Part shown: positions 1-6,721 of the stretch, piece by piece | How positions within the stretch are numbered: position 1 is the stretch's first letter | Layout: the number at the start of each line of letters is the position of its first letter | Assembly: GCA_964524125.1 (NCBI GenBank) | Contig: CAZGBY010000045.1 | Location: 1-14,719 of the forward strand | DNA: 14,719 nucleotides | Reading direction: 5' to 3' | Origin: CAG-307 sp964524125 | GTDB taxonomy: Bacteria; Bacillota_I; Bacilli_A; Acholeplasmatales; Anaeroplasmataceae | The notes under the pieces: model-generated | Databases searched by the model: none | What the model saw: the letters and a program-made list of their open reading frames with translations, nothing else | Told to the model about the DNA's origin: nothing | Position numbers and translations under genes: made by a program

Positions 1-186
1 ACATGTTAAAAAAATCTTAGTATTTAAAAATATTAATGGTTATGTCTAAACAACTGATTCAAAGATTTTTTCCTTTTTTATAAACTTATTTATCAAACTT
101 GATAATTATTATAATAAAATGTACATCTTGAGTATATTTATTTCCATAAATAATATAATACACTTTTTGGCCTGATTCACACCAAT

Positions 187-216
187 AAAAAAGTCTTGGA
201 ATTATCACTCCAAAAC
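187..216 (-). terminator. Rho-independent terminator of the glycosyltransferase/acyltransferase operon
   Basis: Read on the minus strand, GTTTTGGA (216-209) pairs with TCCAAGAC (200-193) over eight pairs including one G-U, around an eight-base loop, and six T follow directly (192-187). It lies about 38 bp beyond the stop codon of the last gene of the operon, where a terminator is expected. The stem is only moderately strong. The remaining bases 1-186 show no gene that can be supported. Confidence 0.65.
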
Positions 217-253
217 TATTTATTAATATCATACACAAAATATTACTTTAATT

Positions 254-1114
254 CTACATTTGTGAAGATACTTCTTTTATACAATTATAGGTTAACTTTT
301 CTTGATAAACATTTTCATATATATCTTTCCAAACTTTATAATTTTCATTTAATAAATATTCCATATTATCCATATCAGATAATTCTTCTTTAGGATATAT
401 AGGCTTTTCTATATGAATAGTATATTCTTGAACTTTAAATCCATTCTCATCAGTAAACTTACTATCTTGCATAGTTATAAAACAAGGCACAACAGGTACT
501 TTACTTTTAACTGCAAATCTATAAGCCCCTTTTTTAAGTGGTTTAGGTTTTCTATAATTCCACCACATACTTTGTTCTGGATATACTAGTACTAAATGAC
601 CATCAGAAAGTAATTTATCAACACTTCTTAACATTTCAATCATTGCTTTTGGACTACTGCTTAAAGGTAGGGTATAACAATTTCTCATTAAATAACCAAA
701 GAATCCGGGAAATGCTGTATAATTGGTTTCTTTAATGATACGATAAAATTTCTTTTTATTCCAATTAGAAATAGAAGCTTCATAAGCCATTTGAATTGCA
801 AATGAATCAAATGCGTTAAAATGATTACATGTCATAATTGCACCAGTTTTAAGTCCAGCAAGATTTTCTGTACCAACTATGTCTTTAATAATAATTTGAT
901 TATTCATAACCATTTTATTTAAAAACTTTCTAGCCATTTTATAAGCTATTTTAGCATTTATTTTACTTCTAATTTTACGTCTTAAATAGTCGACTTGTCC
1001 TTCTTTGATTATATCTCCAGGAGGATCATCTTCTACATCTTCATAAAATCTTCCTTCTAATTCATATTTTTTTATTTTATCAATTATATTTAAGCGGTCT
1101 TGATTTTTTTTGAT
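254..1114 (-). CDS. PlsC-like 1-acyl-glycerol-3-phosphate acyltransferase family protein, non-canonical start or frameshift fusion
   Basis: Membrane-associated acyltransferase of the PlsC/LPLAT family, which moves an acyl chain to a lysophospholipid or other hydroxyl acceptor. Numbered from the ATG at 937, the HX4D catalytic motif is NHFNAFD (H39, D44) and the acceptor-site motif is YPEQ (119-122), followed by a GAYRFA segment. The start is the puzzle. The ATG at 937 has no Shine-Dalgarno sequence, and the frame stays open to 1132. Its extra 56 residues look genuinely coding, with EGRFYEDVEDDPP and GQVDYLRRK. That stretch has no ATG, GTG or TTG. ATC at 1114, directly before AAA AAA AAT, stands where an initiating ATG would fit; ATT at 1117 is an alternative. 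The other option is a -1 shift from the upstream GT8 gene at the A run. Last gene of the operon; exact acceptor unknown. Confidence 0.75.
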   Translation of the reverse strand: MKKNQDRLNIIDKIKKYELEGRFYEDVEDDPPGDIIKEGQVDYLRRKIRSKINAKIAYKMARKFLNKMVMNNQIIIKDIVGTENLAGLKTGAIMTCNHFNAFDSFAIQMAYEASISNWNKKKFYRIIKETNYTAFPGFFGYLMRNCYTLPLSSSPKAMIEMLRSVDKLLSDGHLVLVYPEQSMWWNYRKPKPLKKGAYRFAVKSKVPVVPCFITMQDSKFTDENGFKVQEYTIHIEKPIYPKEELSDMDNMEYLLNENYKVWKDIYENVYQEKLTYNCIKEVSSQM

Positions 1115-2034
1115 AATTGAATCTTTAAATAATTATCAGACCTATCAATTTCTTTTTGAGCAAGTTTTTCAAGGTTTTGTGCACCTATCATATCATTTGC
1201 TCTTTGTTCATCAGTATATGCATCTAGTACAGCTTTAGTTTCTTCATATACACAAGTCATTTTAGCATAATGCCAGAAATAACTACTATATCTTGCATCT
1301 GGAAAATGCCAAGGTTTACTCCACATTATGTAATGTAACATATTAATTTCTTCATCTTTATATTTAACTGTACCAAATACTTCAGTATTCCAAGAATTAT
1401 CAATCCAAAGTACATGATCTTTACAAAGTAAATTTAAGTAATCTTCATCTTGAGTTACAACAAAGTTATATTCGGATAATTTATCAATAAATTGTGATAA
1501 AATATCTTGACGGCGGAATTCTTTACAGTTAATTAAAATATGTCCTGCATTAAAGAATTTATTTCTATCTACTCCAACTACTTGTTCACAATAATTACCA
1601 TAAGTATCTACTTGTATCATTGCTTGTTCCTGACAAGCGCCAACATAGTTATCCTTTAAATCATGATTGTAAAACTTTGAAATATCTCCAAGTACAATTG
1701 TATCACTATCAATATAGATAGCTTTATCATAATTTTCATACATATGAGCTATAAACAATCTAAAATAAGTTGTTTTAGAATAATAATCTCTAATAGGAAG
1801 TCTAGATGCGACTTCATCTAAATATTTAGATACATTTACAAATTCGATTGAAGCCTTATTAGAATTTAAAGTATAAGCTTTTTCTTTCATATCTTCTGAT
1901 ACGTTTGTATTTAAGATATATATTTTATAAAAATAATCATTTGATGCATTTTCAATTAAAGATTTAGCACTGATGATTGTATATTTAACAAAATTGTCAT
2001 CACACGCATAAAAAATAGGTATAATTTTTTTCAT
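1090..2034 (-). CDS. Glycosyltransferase family 8 protein
   Basis: A GT8 retaining glycosyltransferase of the LgtC/glycogenin-like fold, transferring a sugar from a nucleotide-sugar donor at the cytoplasmic face. The N-terminus IIPIFYACDDNF is the usual first strand of the family. Residues 107-111, YIDSD, supply the metal-binding DxD motif; FNAGHILINCKEF (161-173), QDED (195-198) and LHYIMWSKPW (233-242) are the typical later motifs, the last carrying the metal-ligand His and substrate-contacting Lys. I chose ATG 2034 because GGAG lies just before it, although spacing is short; GTG at 2043 would add three residues and overlap the previous stop codon by one base. Third gene of the operon. The C-terminal residues overlap the -1 frame of the downstream acyltransferase. 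Sugar and acceptor cannot be told from sequence. Confidence 0.9.
   Translation of the reverse strand: MKKIIPIFYACDDNFVKYTIISAKSLIENASNDYFYKIYILNTNVSEDMKEKAYTLNSNKASIEFVNVSKYLDEVASRLPIRDYYSKTTYFRLFIAHMYENYDKAIYIDSDTIVLGDISKFYNHDLKDNYVGACQEQAMIQVDTYGNYCEQVVGVDRNKFFNAGHILINCKEFRRQDILSQFIDKLSEYNFVVTQDEDYLNLLCKDHVLWIDNSWNTEVFGTVKYKDEEINMLHYIMWSKPWHFPDARYSSYFWHYAKMTCVYEETKAVLDAYTDEQRANDMIGAQNLEKLAQKEIDRSDNYLKIQLSKKIKTA
1104..1111 (-). other. Run of eight A: possible -1 slippage site joining GT8 and acyltransferase frames
   Basis: On the minus strand the GT8 gene reads TCA AAA AAA ATC through this run, which contains the A-AAA-AAA heptamer in the correct phase for a -1 shift. The acyltransferase frame is exactly the -1 frame and is open across the run, so slippage by the ribosome or the RNA polymerase would yield a GT8-acyltransferase fusion of about 593 residues. 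I see no obvious stimulatory stem-loop close downstream and no strong upstream Shine-Dalgarno-like element. Whether it operates is unknown; a one-base error in the homopolymer would look the same. Confidence 0.35.
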
Positions 2035-2042
2035 AATCTCCA

Positions 2043-2873
2043 CTAACTTTCTCTTTGAAATTTCTTTTTTAAATATATATATTCATATAAAATATCATCA
2101 AATTCATAATATTTAAAAACTTTATGAACACGACTTACATGCCATTGTTTTATATTATCAGTATGAGGATAAGGTAACCAAAAAAGACGTTTTGAAAAAT
2201 GTCTAATGACTGTATTTTTATGTAAAAACTTTTGATCATTAAACTTTTGGCTTAACATCTTCTTTTTAGTTGTGCTTCTTATGATTGCACTTTGATCTGC
2301 AAATGGTAAATGTTTTTTCTTAATCCAACCACGAGCTTTTTCAAGGAGTCCTGTTTTTCTTATTTCTTTCATGTTAAATAATAATACTCCAGCATTAATA
2401 TAATTAGGATTAATTAAATATTTTCCATAATGGTCCCTAGCGGCCGCATATTCATAACCTTCTATATTTATATCATATAATAATTTAATATCTCGATTTA
2501 ACATAATATCAACATCTAAATATAAAATCTTATCTGGTATTTCAGGTATTAAATCTGCAAATAATCTTAATAATGTATAAGGTGAGCAGTAGCAACCTTC
2601 ATTAGGACATTTAGAAAAATGTTCCATATATAAATCTTTAACATCAATTTTTATAACTTTATTATCAGGATTATATTCCTTTACAACTTTATCTAAAAAT
2701 AAAGCTTCATTGTCATGAAGTTCTTCATACTTAGGATTTAAGTGTTGCACATTCATAGTAAATATATAAAAATTAAATGGTTCTTTTGTATCTGTACGTT
2801 TCAAGATAGATAAAGCTGTTGTTAGCATTCCATCAAATACTTTATCATTTCCACAAAATAATATGTTAATCAT
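2043..2873 (-). CDS. Glycosyltransferase family 8 protein (second paralogue)
   Basis: A second, clearly diverged GT8 glycosyltransferase of 276 residues. It starts with INILFCGNDKVFDG, has the metal-binding YLDVD motif at residues 118-122, the INAGVLLFNMKEIR segment (159-172) and FADQSAI (191-197). An IRHF motif lies at 223-226, but the usual KPW is replaced by a KQW at 242-244. A cysteine cluster, CPNEGCYC (89-96), is a feature the neighbouring paralogue lacks. The start is ATG 2873, preceded by AAGGAAG inside the end of the upstream acyltransferase gene; the two genes overlap by 8 bp, indicating translational coupling. Cytoplasmic, nucleotide-sugar dependent. Two different GT8 enzymes in one operon suggest sequential addition of two sugars, which is inference. 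Confidence 0.9.
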   Translation of the reverse strand: MINILFCGNDKVFDGMLTTALSILKRTDTKEPFNFYIFTMNVQHLNPKYEELHDNEALFLDKVVKEYNPDNKVIKIDVKDLYMEHFSKCPNEGCYCSPYTLLRLFADLIPEIPDKILYLDVDIMLNRDIKLLYDINIEGYEYAAARDHYGKYLINPNYINAGVLLFNMKEIRKTGLLEKARGWIKKKHLPFADQSAIIRSTTKKKMLSQKFNDQKFLHKNTVIRHFSKRLFWLPYPHTDNIKQWHVSRVHKVFKYYEFDDILYEYIYLKKKFQRES

Positions 2874-3645
2874 TTTCTTCTTCCTTCTTTACATATTTTA
2901 TAACTTCAATATTACTATTTAAACTTCTTTTTGTCATAATGTTATAACATTCATCTCTTAGCTTCTTTCTTGAATCTTTTGCACTAAGAGTCTTATCTGG
3001 AAAAAAAGGACCATCTATATAAGTAACAATTTTTACCTTGTCTTTTTTTCTTTTTTGATATGTATTAGTAATAGTAAATACTGGTTTATCTAAAATTTCT
3101 GGATATCTAAATGATGTATCTTTATATGGTCTTATTTTGGTATAATAAGGCCAAATATGTGCCTCAGGATAAATCATAATCGCATTTTTTTTACTAATTC
3201 TATATTCTAAGCATTTAGTAAAGTTTTTAGTAGCGGCTAAATTATCAGGAAGTGGAATTGCACCAAGAGATGGTGTAATTAAACCAAGTACTGGCATTGA
3301 TACATTATTAGGATGAACTATAACATAAGTATCTTTAGTGCCATTTACCATTGTTGGAATAAGTGCATCAACTATATTATGAGTATGATTTCCATAAATA
3401 AAATATCCAGTTTTTTTAAATTTTTTTAATATTTTTTTATTTATAATTTTATGATGAAATTTTAGTTTTAAATAAAGATATGCTAAAGGACAAGCTATAA
3501 TTCTATACCAAAAAATATGTGAAATCTTTTTAAATAAAGATTTATGAACATATTTATAATTTTCATCAATAGTTTTAGCTTTAATATTATCTCCTGCAAA
3601 TTCATCATTTAATTCATCTGAATAATAAATAATCTTTTCATCCAT
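2866..3645 (-). CDS. PlsC-like lysophospholipid acyltransferase family protein with atypical HX5D motif
   Basis: First gene of the operon and a second member of the acyltransferase superfamily. A hydrophobic segment at about residues 44-60 probably lies in or on the membrane. The catalytic block reads GNHTHNIVD, giving H87 and D93 with five residues between them instead of the usual four. It is followed by PNNVSMPVLGLITPSLGAIPLP (acyl-CoA/ACP-binding region, residues 112-133) and YPEAHIWPYY (159-168), the acceptor-binding motif. The start ATG 3645 has AAGGGTG upstream. The C-terminus is rich in Lys and Glu. It overlaps the downstream GT8 gene by 8 bp. Substrate unknown; context suggests acylating the lipid or sugar made by the two GT8 enzymes. 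The shifted catalytic spacing leaves some doubt about activity, though it may be normal for its subfamily. Confidence 0.85.
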   Translation of the reverse strand: MDEKIIYYSDELNDEFAGDNIKAKTIDENYKYVHKSLFKKISHIFWYRIIACPLAYLYLKLKFHHKIINKKILKKFKKTGYFIYGNHTHNIVDALIPTMVNGTKDTYVIVHPNNVSMPVLGLITPSLGAIPLPDNLAATKNFTKCLEYRISKKNAIMIYPEAHIWPYYTKIRPYKDTSFRYPEILDKPVFTITNTYQKRKKDKVKIVTYIDGPFFPDKTLSAKDSRKKLRDECYNIMTKRSLNSNIEVIKYVKKEEEND

Positions 3646-3671
3646 AATATCACCCTTTTAAGGACAATAAA

Positions 3672-3708
3672 ATTATATCATAAAAGTTCTAATTTAGAAG
3701 TAGAACTT
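3672..3708 (-). promoter_or_regulatory. Promoter -10 and operator-like inverted repeat of the GT8/acyltransferase operon
   Basis: On the minus strand a perfect TATAAT lies at 3677-3672, some 27 bp before the first start codon. No good -35 box is visible. Where it should be there is a perfect 8-bp inverted repeat, AAGTTCTA-N9-TAGAACTT (3684-3708), with the nested palindrome TTCTAATTTAGAA (3687-3699) inside it. Because it sits upstream of the likely transcription start, it looks like a DNA operator for a repressor or activator. The regulator is not identified. Confidence 0.5.
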
Positions 3709-3729
3709 GCTAGATTATCTCTAGAATTT

Positions 3730-3765
3730 AAAAAAGCCAAATTCTACTATTAAGAGAATTGGCTT
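3730..3765 (-). terminator. Rho-independent terminator of the DUF1963-like gene
   Basis: Read on the minus strand, AAGCCAATTCT (3765-3755) pairs with AGAATTTGGCTT (3745-3734) with one bulged base and a nine-base loop, and a T run occupies 3735-3730. It ends transcription about 65 bp after the stop at 3829 and insulates that gene from the operon promoter that follows. Confidence 0.85.
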
Positions 3766-3828
3766 ACCTAAGGTATTTTTTATTTATTTTTTTCTACAAA
3801 TAAAGGAATTGCATTATTTTCTTTAATT

Positions 3829-4338
3829 TTATTTTAGTATTAGCTTTACATTATCAAATGTACAAATTGACAAATCTTCAAATGGCATTCTTATTTCAAG
3901 ATGTGTATAATCATTAAAACGAGTTAAATATCCCTCTGGCATTTTCTTTAAATCAAGACTTAATATAATAACTTCATCTTCATCTTTTTCAAGTATTATA
4001 TGATCACATCCATCTTTTAAATAAATTGCATTAAATTCACCTAAATTAGAATATACTTCATCAATATAATCTACACATTCAGCAATCACTTCTTGGGTAT
4101 ATAATACTTTAGGTTTATAATCATTTTCTATATCTAAAAATATGTAGATTAATCCATCACTTGGAAGTGTTAATTTATCTTTGATATCCTCAAGATTTAT
4201 TTGCATTAAAAAATAATAATTTTCTAAATGTCTTTTTCTAATAAATCGTTTAGGAAAGACAGGACTTCCAAACATTTTGCTTTTAATCATATCTTCATCA
4301 TTTTCATATGTTATTATATTATCTAAATTAAATTTCAT
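3829..4338 (-). CDS. DUF1963 (YwqG-like) family protein
   Basis: A 169-residue soluble protein with no signal peptide or membrane segment. The layout GSPVFPKRF (24-32), followed by YFLMQINLEDI (42-52) and LPSDGLIYIFLD (58-69), matches the opening of the DUF1963/YwqG family, in which a G-x-P-x-x-P segment leads into an LAQINxxxI strand and an LPxxGxLxFF strand. YwqG proteins have no established biochemical role. The second half is acidic (DEDEVIILSLDL) and ends in beta-strand-like sequence. The start ATG 4338 has a good GGAGG upstream. It is probably a single-gene transcript, with TATAAT at 4369-4364 and its own terminator. The family call rests on motif layout alone, so moderate confidence. 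Confidence 0.6.
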   Translation of the reverse strand: MKFNLDNIITYENDEDMIKSKMFGSPVFPKRFIRKRHLENYYFLMQINLEDIKDKLTLPSDGLIYIFLDIENDYKPKVLYTQEVIAECVDYIDEVYSNLGEFNAIYLKDGCDHIILEKDEDEVIILSLDLKKMPEGYLTRFNDYTHLEIRMPFEDLSICTFDNVKLILK

Positions 4339-4363
4339 AAAAATCCTCCAATCATATATAAAT

Positions 4364-4369
4364 ATTATA
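4364..4369 (-). promoter_or_regulatory. Candidate -10 box of the DUF1963-like gene
   Basis: A TATAAT hexamer on the minus strand lies 26 bp before the ATG at 4338. A second candidate, TATAAC, lies about ten bases further upstream. Neither has a recognisable -35 box at 16-18 bp, so the assignment is weak in such AT-rich DNA. Confidence 0.3.
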
Positions 4370-4421
4370 TTAAGTTATACTAAAAAATTATGCTAGATAT
4401 TGTCTGCTAAATAAAAAATGA

Positions 4422-4628
4422 TTAATCTAATTTGATTAAACCATTTTTTATTAATATAATTATAGCTTGTGTTCTGCTTGATACACCAAGTTTACCAATC
4501 ACATTAGATATATGATTACGACACGTTTTGGTTGAAATAGAAAGTTGAGTTGCTATTTCTTCTGTCGTTTTATTTTTAACTAGTAAGGAAAATATTTCTC
4601 TTTCTCTATCGGTTAAAATTGAATTCAT
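4422..4628 (-). CDS. Stand-alone LuxR/GerE-type HTH transcriptional regulator
   Basis: A 68-residue protein consisting only of the four-helix GerE/LuxR DNA-binding domain. It has LTDREREIFSLL (5-16), TTEEIATQLSISTKTCRNHISNVIGKLGVSSR, which holds the helix-turn-helix, and a closing AIIILIKNGLI. No receiver or ligand-binding domain is attached, so it resembles the size and build of Bacillus GerE, a small late-sporulation regulator; orthology is not shown. The ATG at 4628 is chosen because a near-perfect GGAGGG lies five bases upstream; an upstream TTG at 4640 would fall on that ribosome-binding site. It lies 42 bp downstream of uvrC on the same strand, possibly co-transcribed, with a TATAAT in the gap. 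Binding site and input signal are unknown. Confidence 0.85.
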   Translation of the reverse strand: MNSILTDREREIFSLLVKNKTTEEIATQLSISTKTCRNHISNVIGKLGVSSRTQAIIILIKNGLIKLD

Positions 4629-4670
4629 TTTACCCTCCAATTCAATTTATTATATGACGTTAAAACTTAA

Positions 4671-6443
4671 CTAGTTACTATTTTCATTATTTAAATATGA
4701 AATTATCTTATTTCTTAACTCTTCATTAATACCAATCTCTTTAAAATCCGAAACACTACCATTTTTAATTCCCTCAATATTAATAAATTTCTTAAGTAAA
4801 GCTTCTTTTTTCTTAGGTCCTATACCTTTAATGCCATCAAGTCGTGAAGAAAAGAATCCCTTAGCTTTTTGACTTCTAAAAAATGATATTGCAAAATCAT
4901 GTACTGTTTGAGATATATTAATCAATAATAGATAAACATCACTATTTTTATCAAGAGGTATTTCTCTACTTTCAAATACAATTGCACGAGCCTTGTGGTG
5001 GTCATCTTTTTCGATACCCATTACAGGAATATTTAAGTTAAGACTTTTTATTACATCAAGGGCTGCGTTTACTTGAATAAGTCCACCATCCATTACAATT
5101 AAGTCTGGCATTTTGCCTTGTTCCATCATTAAACGAAAATATCTTCTATAAACCACTTCTTTCATAGATTCATAATCATTAGCACCCACAACCGTTTTTA
5201 TATGATATTTACGATAATCACTTTTAGATGGCTTACCATTTTTATATACAACCATTGCAGAAACTGGGTATTCTCCAAATAAATTTGAGTTATCAAAGGC
5301 TTCTATATGATATGGTGCATTAATACCTAAAATAGAACCTAGCTTTTCAATAGTTTCTATATTCTTTAATACCTTAGATTTATAAATATTTTTCATATCT
5401 ATAAAATCCTTTTTAGCATTTTCATTTGCCATATTACAAAGGTCTAGCTTTAACCCTTTTTGAGGAATTGTAATCTTTAGGTTTAAATGAGAACTTATTA
5501 AATTATCATCTACATTATAAGATGTAATGATTTCTTTAGGTTTAAATTTATCATCAGTATAGAAATTTAATATAAAATCAGTTATTACTTCATTTGAATC
5601 TAAAATATAAGTAAAATTAGTATGATAATTTTCAACTATTTGTCCTTTTCTTATATATAAAATATGAACTGATATTTCATCATCAGAAATATAAAAACCA
5701 AATATATCTTTACTAGATAGGTCTGTTGATGAAATAATTTGTTTAGCTGTAATTTGATTAATATCATTAATTAAATCACGATAAGCCCCTGCACGTTCAA
5801 AGTCTAAATTATTAGACGCGTCACTCATTTTTTCTTCTAAAGGCTTAACTACATCAGATACGTCACCATTTAAAAATGACGTGACTTCTTTAGAATAATT
5901 TTTATAATCTAAATTAGAATTTATACAAGGTCCAAGACACTGTTTCAAATGATAATATAAGCATTCCTTCTTAGGAATATTTTGACATTTTCTAAAAGGA
6001 TATATTCTATTTAATAAATCACAAGTATGACGTGCTGCATTAACATTAGGGTATGGTCCAAAGAATTTACCCTGTTTCTTGGTTTTATTTTTAGTTCTAT
6101 AAACGAGCAATCTTGGATTTTTATCCTGTGTAAGTAAAATATAAGGATAAGTTTTATCATCAGTAAGCATAATATTATACTTAGGATCATGTTGTTTAAT
6201 CAAATTAATTTCAAGCATTAAAGATTCCGCTTCTGAAGATGTAATTATATATTCAAAATCATAAATTTCAGATACAAGTTTAGTAGTTTTTAGATTATGA
6301 GCACCTCTAAAATAAGATCTTACTCTATTTTTAAGGTTTTTAGCTTTACCAACATATATAATAGTCCCGTTTAAATCCTTCATAAGATAACAACCAGGTT
6401 TATCAGGCAGTTGATTTAAATGTTCTTTTATTTGTTCAGTCAT
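4671..6443 (-). CDS. uvrC: UvrABC system protein C, excinuclease subunit
   Basis: Nuclease subunit of nucleotide excision repair; it cuts the damaged strand 3' and then 5' of the lesion within the UvrB-DNA complex. The N-terminal GIY-YIG domain (about 11-95) has IIYVGKAKNLKNR with Y30 and R40, then E78 and N90. Cysteines 153, 161, 169 and 173 match the UvrC iron-sulfur site. The UVR domain that contacts UvrB is at about 196-231. The RNase H-like domain has EAFDNSN (D383), VMDGG (D452) and VHDFA (H515). The C-terminal helix-hairpin-helix contains GIKGIGPKKKEALL (537-550). At 590 residues it is full length. It follows rpoZ after a terminator hairpin; an AAGG ribosome-binding site lies directly beyond that hairpin's T run. 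It appears intact and functional. Confidence 0.98.
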   Translation of the reverse strand: MTEQIKEHLNQLPDKPGCYLMKDLNGTIIYVGKAKNLKNRVRSYFRGAHNLKTTKLVSEIYDFEYIITSSEAESLMLEINLIKQHDPKYNIMLTDDKTYPYILLTQDKNPRLLVYRTKNKTKKQGKFFGPYPNVNAARHTCDLLNRIYPFRKCQNIPKKECLYYHLKQCLGPCINSNLDYKNYSKEVTSFLNGDVSDVVKPLEEKMSDASNNLDFERAGAYRDLINDINQITAKQIISSTDLSSKDIFGFYISDDEISVHILYIRKGQIVENYHTNFTYILDSNEVITDFILNFYTDDKFKPKEIITSYNVDDNLISSHLNLKITIPQKGLKLDLCNMANENAKKDFIDMKNIYKSKVLKNIETIEKLGSILGINAPYHIEAFDNSNLFGEYPVSAMVVYKNGKPSKSDYRKYHIKTVVGANDYESMKEVVYRRYFRLMMEQGKMPDLIVMDGGLIQVNAALDVIKSLNLNIPVMGIEKDDHHKARAIVFESREIPLDKNSDVYLLLINISQTVHDFAISFFRSQKAKGFFSSRLDGIKGIGPKKKEALLKKFINIEGIKNGSVSDFKEIGINEELRNKIISYLNNENSN

Positions 6444-6454
6444 AAATACCTTTT

Positions 6455-6480
6455 AAAAAAAATAAGCGTAAAAACGCTTA
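6455..6480 (-). terminator. Rho-independent terminator overlapping the rpoZ stop codon
   Basis: On the minus strand TAAGCGT (6480-6474), loop TTTT, ACGCTTA (6469-6463) and eight T (6462-6455) form a textbook terminator. The first TAA of the stem is the rpoZ stop codon. The uvrC start is only 12 bp further on, so much of the gmk-rpoZ transcription should stop here, and uvrC must rely on read-through or a promoter inside rpoZ. Confidence 0.88.
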
Positions 6481-6705
6481 TCTTTTCTTAAATTCACAAT
6501 GAACTTTATCATCTAAAATTTCTTCTAAAGCTTGACCTACAGGTTTAGCACAAATTGAATCTTCAGTTGCACAATATTCTTCTTCTTCAATAATCTTAGC
6601 TCTTTTAGCTGCGATATATGCTAATTTATATTTTGAATCTACCTTATCTAATAATTTATCTACTGAAGGATATCTCATTCCATCATTGTTTACTTTTTTT
6701 GCCAT
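6478..6705 (-). CDS. rpoZ: DNA-directed RNA polymerase omega subunit
   Basis: Small subunit that wraps the C-terminal part of beta-prime and helps RNA polymerase assemble. The conserved MRYPSVDKLLDKVDSKYKLAYIAAKRAK block (residues 10-37) is diagnostic, and KPVGQALEEI (54-63) is the conserved second helix. At 75 residues it has the usual length for Firmicutes. The start ATG 6705 has AAAGGAAG upstream. It lies 16 bp after gmk in the conserved gmk-rpoZ order, so the two are co-transcribed. The stop codon forms part of a terminator stem. Two cysteines (45 and 52) sit in the linker region; I attach no function to them. Confidence 0.95.
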   Translation of the reverse strand: MAKKVNNDGMRYPSVDKLLDKVDSKYKLAYIAAKRAKIIEEEEYCATEDSICAKPVGQALEEILDDKVHCEFKKR

Positions 6706-6721
6706 AATAATTCTTCCTTTC

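Noticed and set aside
2..49. Plus-strand frame open from the window edge to a TAA at 47-49, possible 3' end of a neighbouring gene
   Set aside because: Fifteen codons are too few to recognise anything, and no terminator follows.
86..232. Minus-strand open frame of 48 codons with protein-like start (ILINSFGVIIPRLFYW)
   Set aside because: It has no ribosome-binding site, ends in a run of isoleucines, and its 5' part covers the hairpin and T run that terminate the operon.
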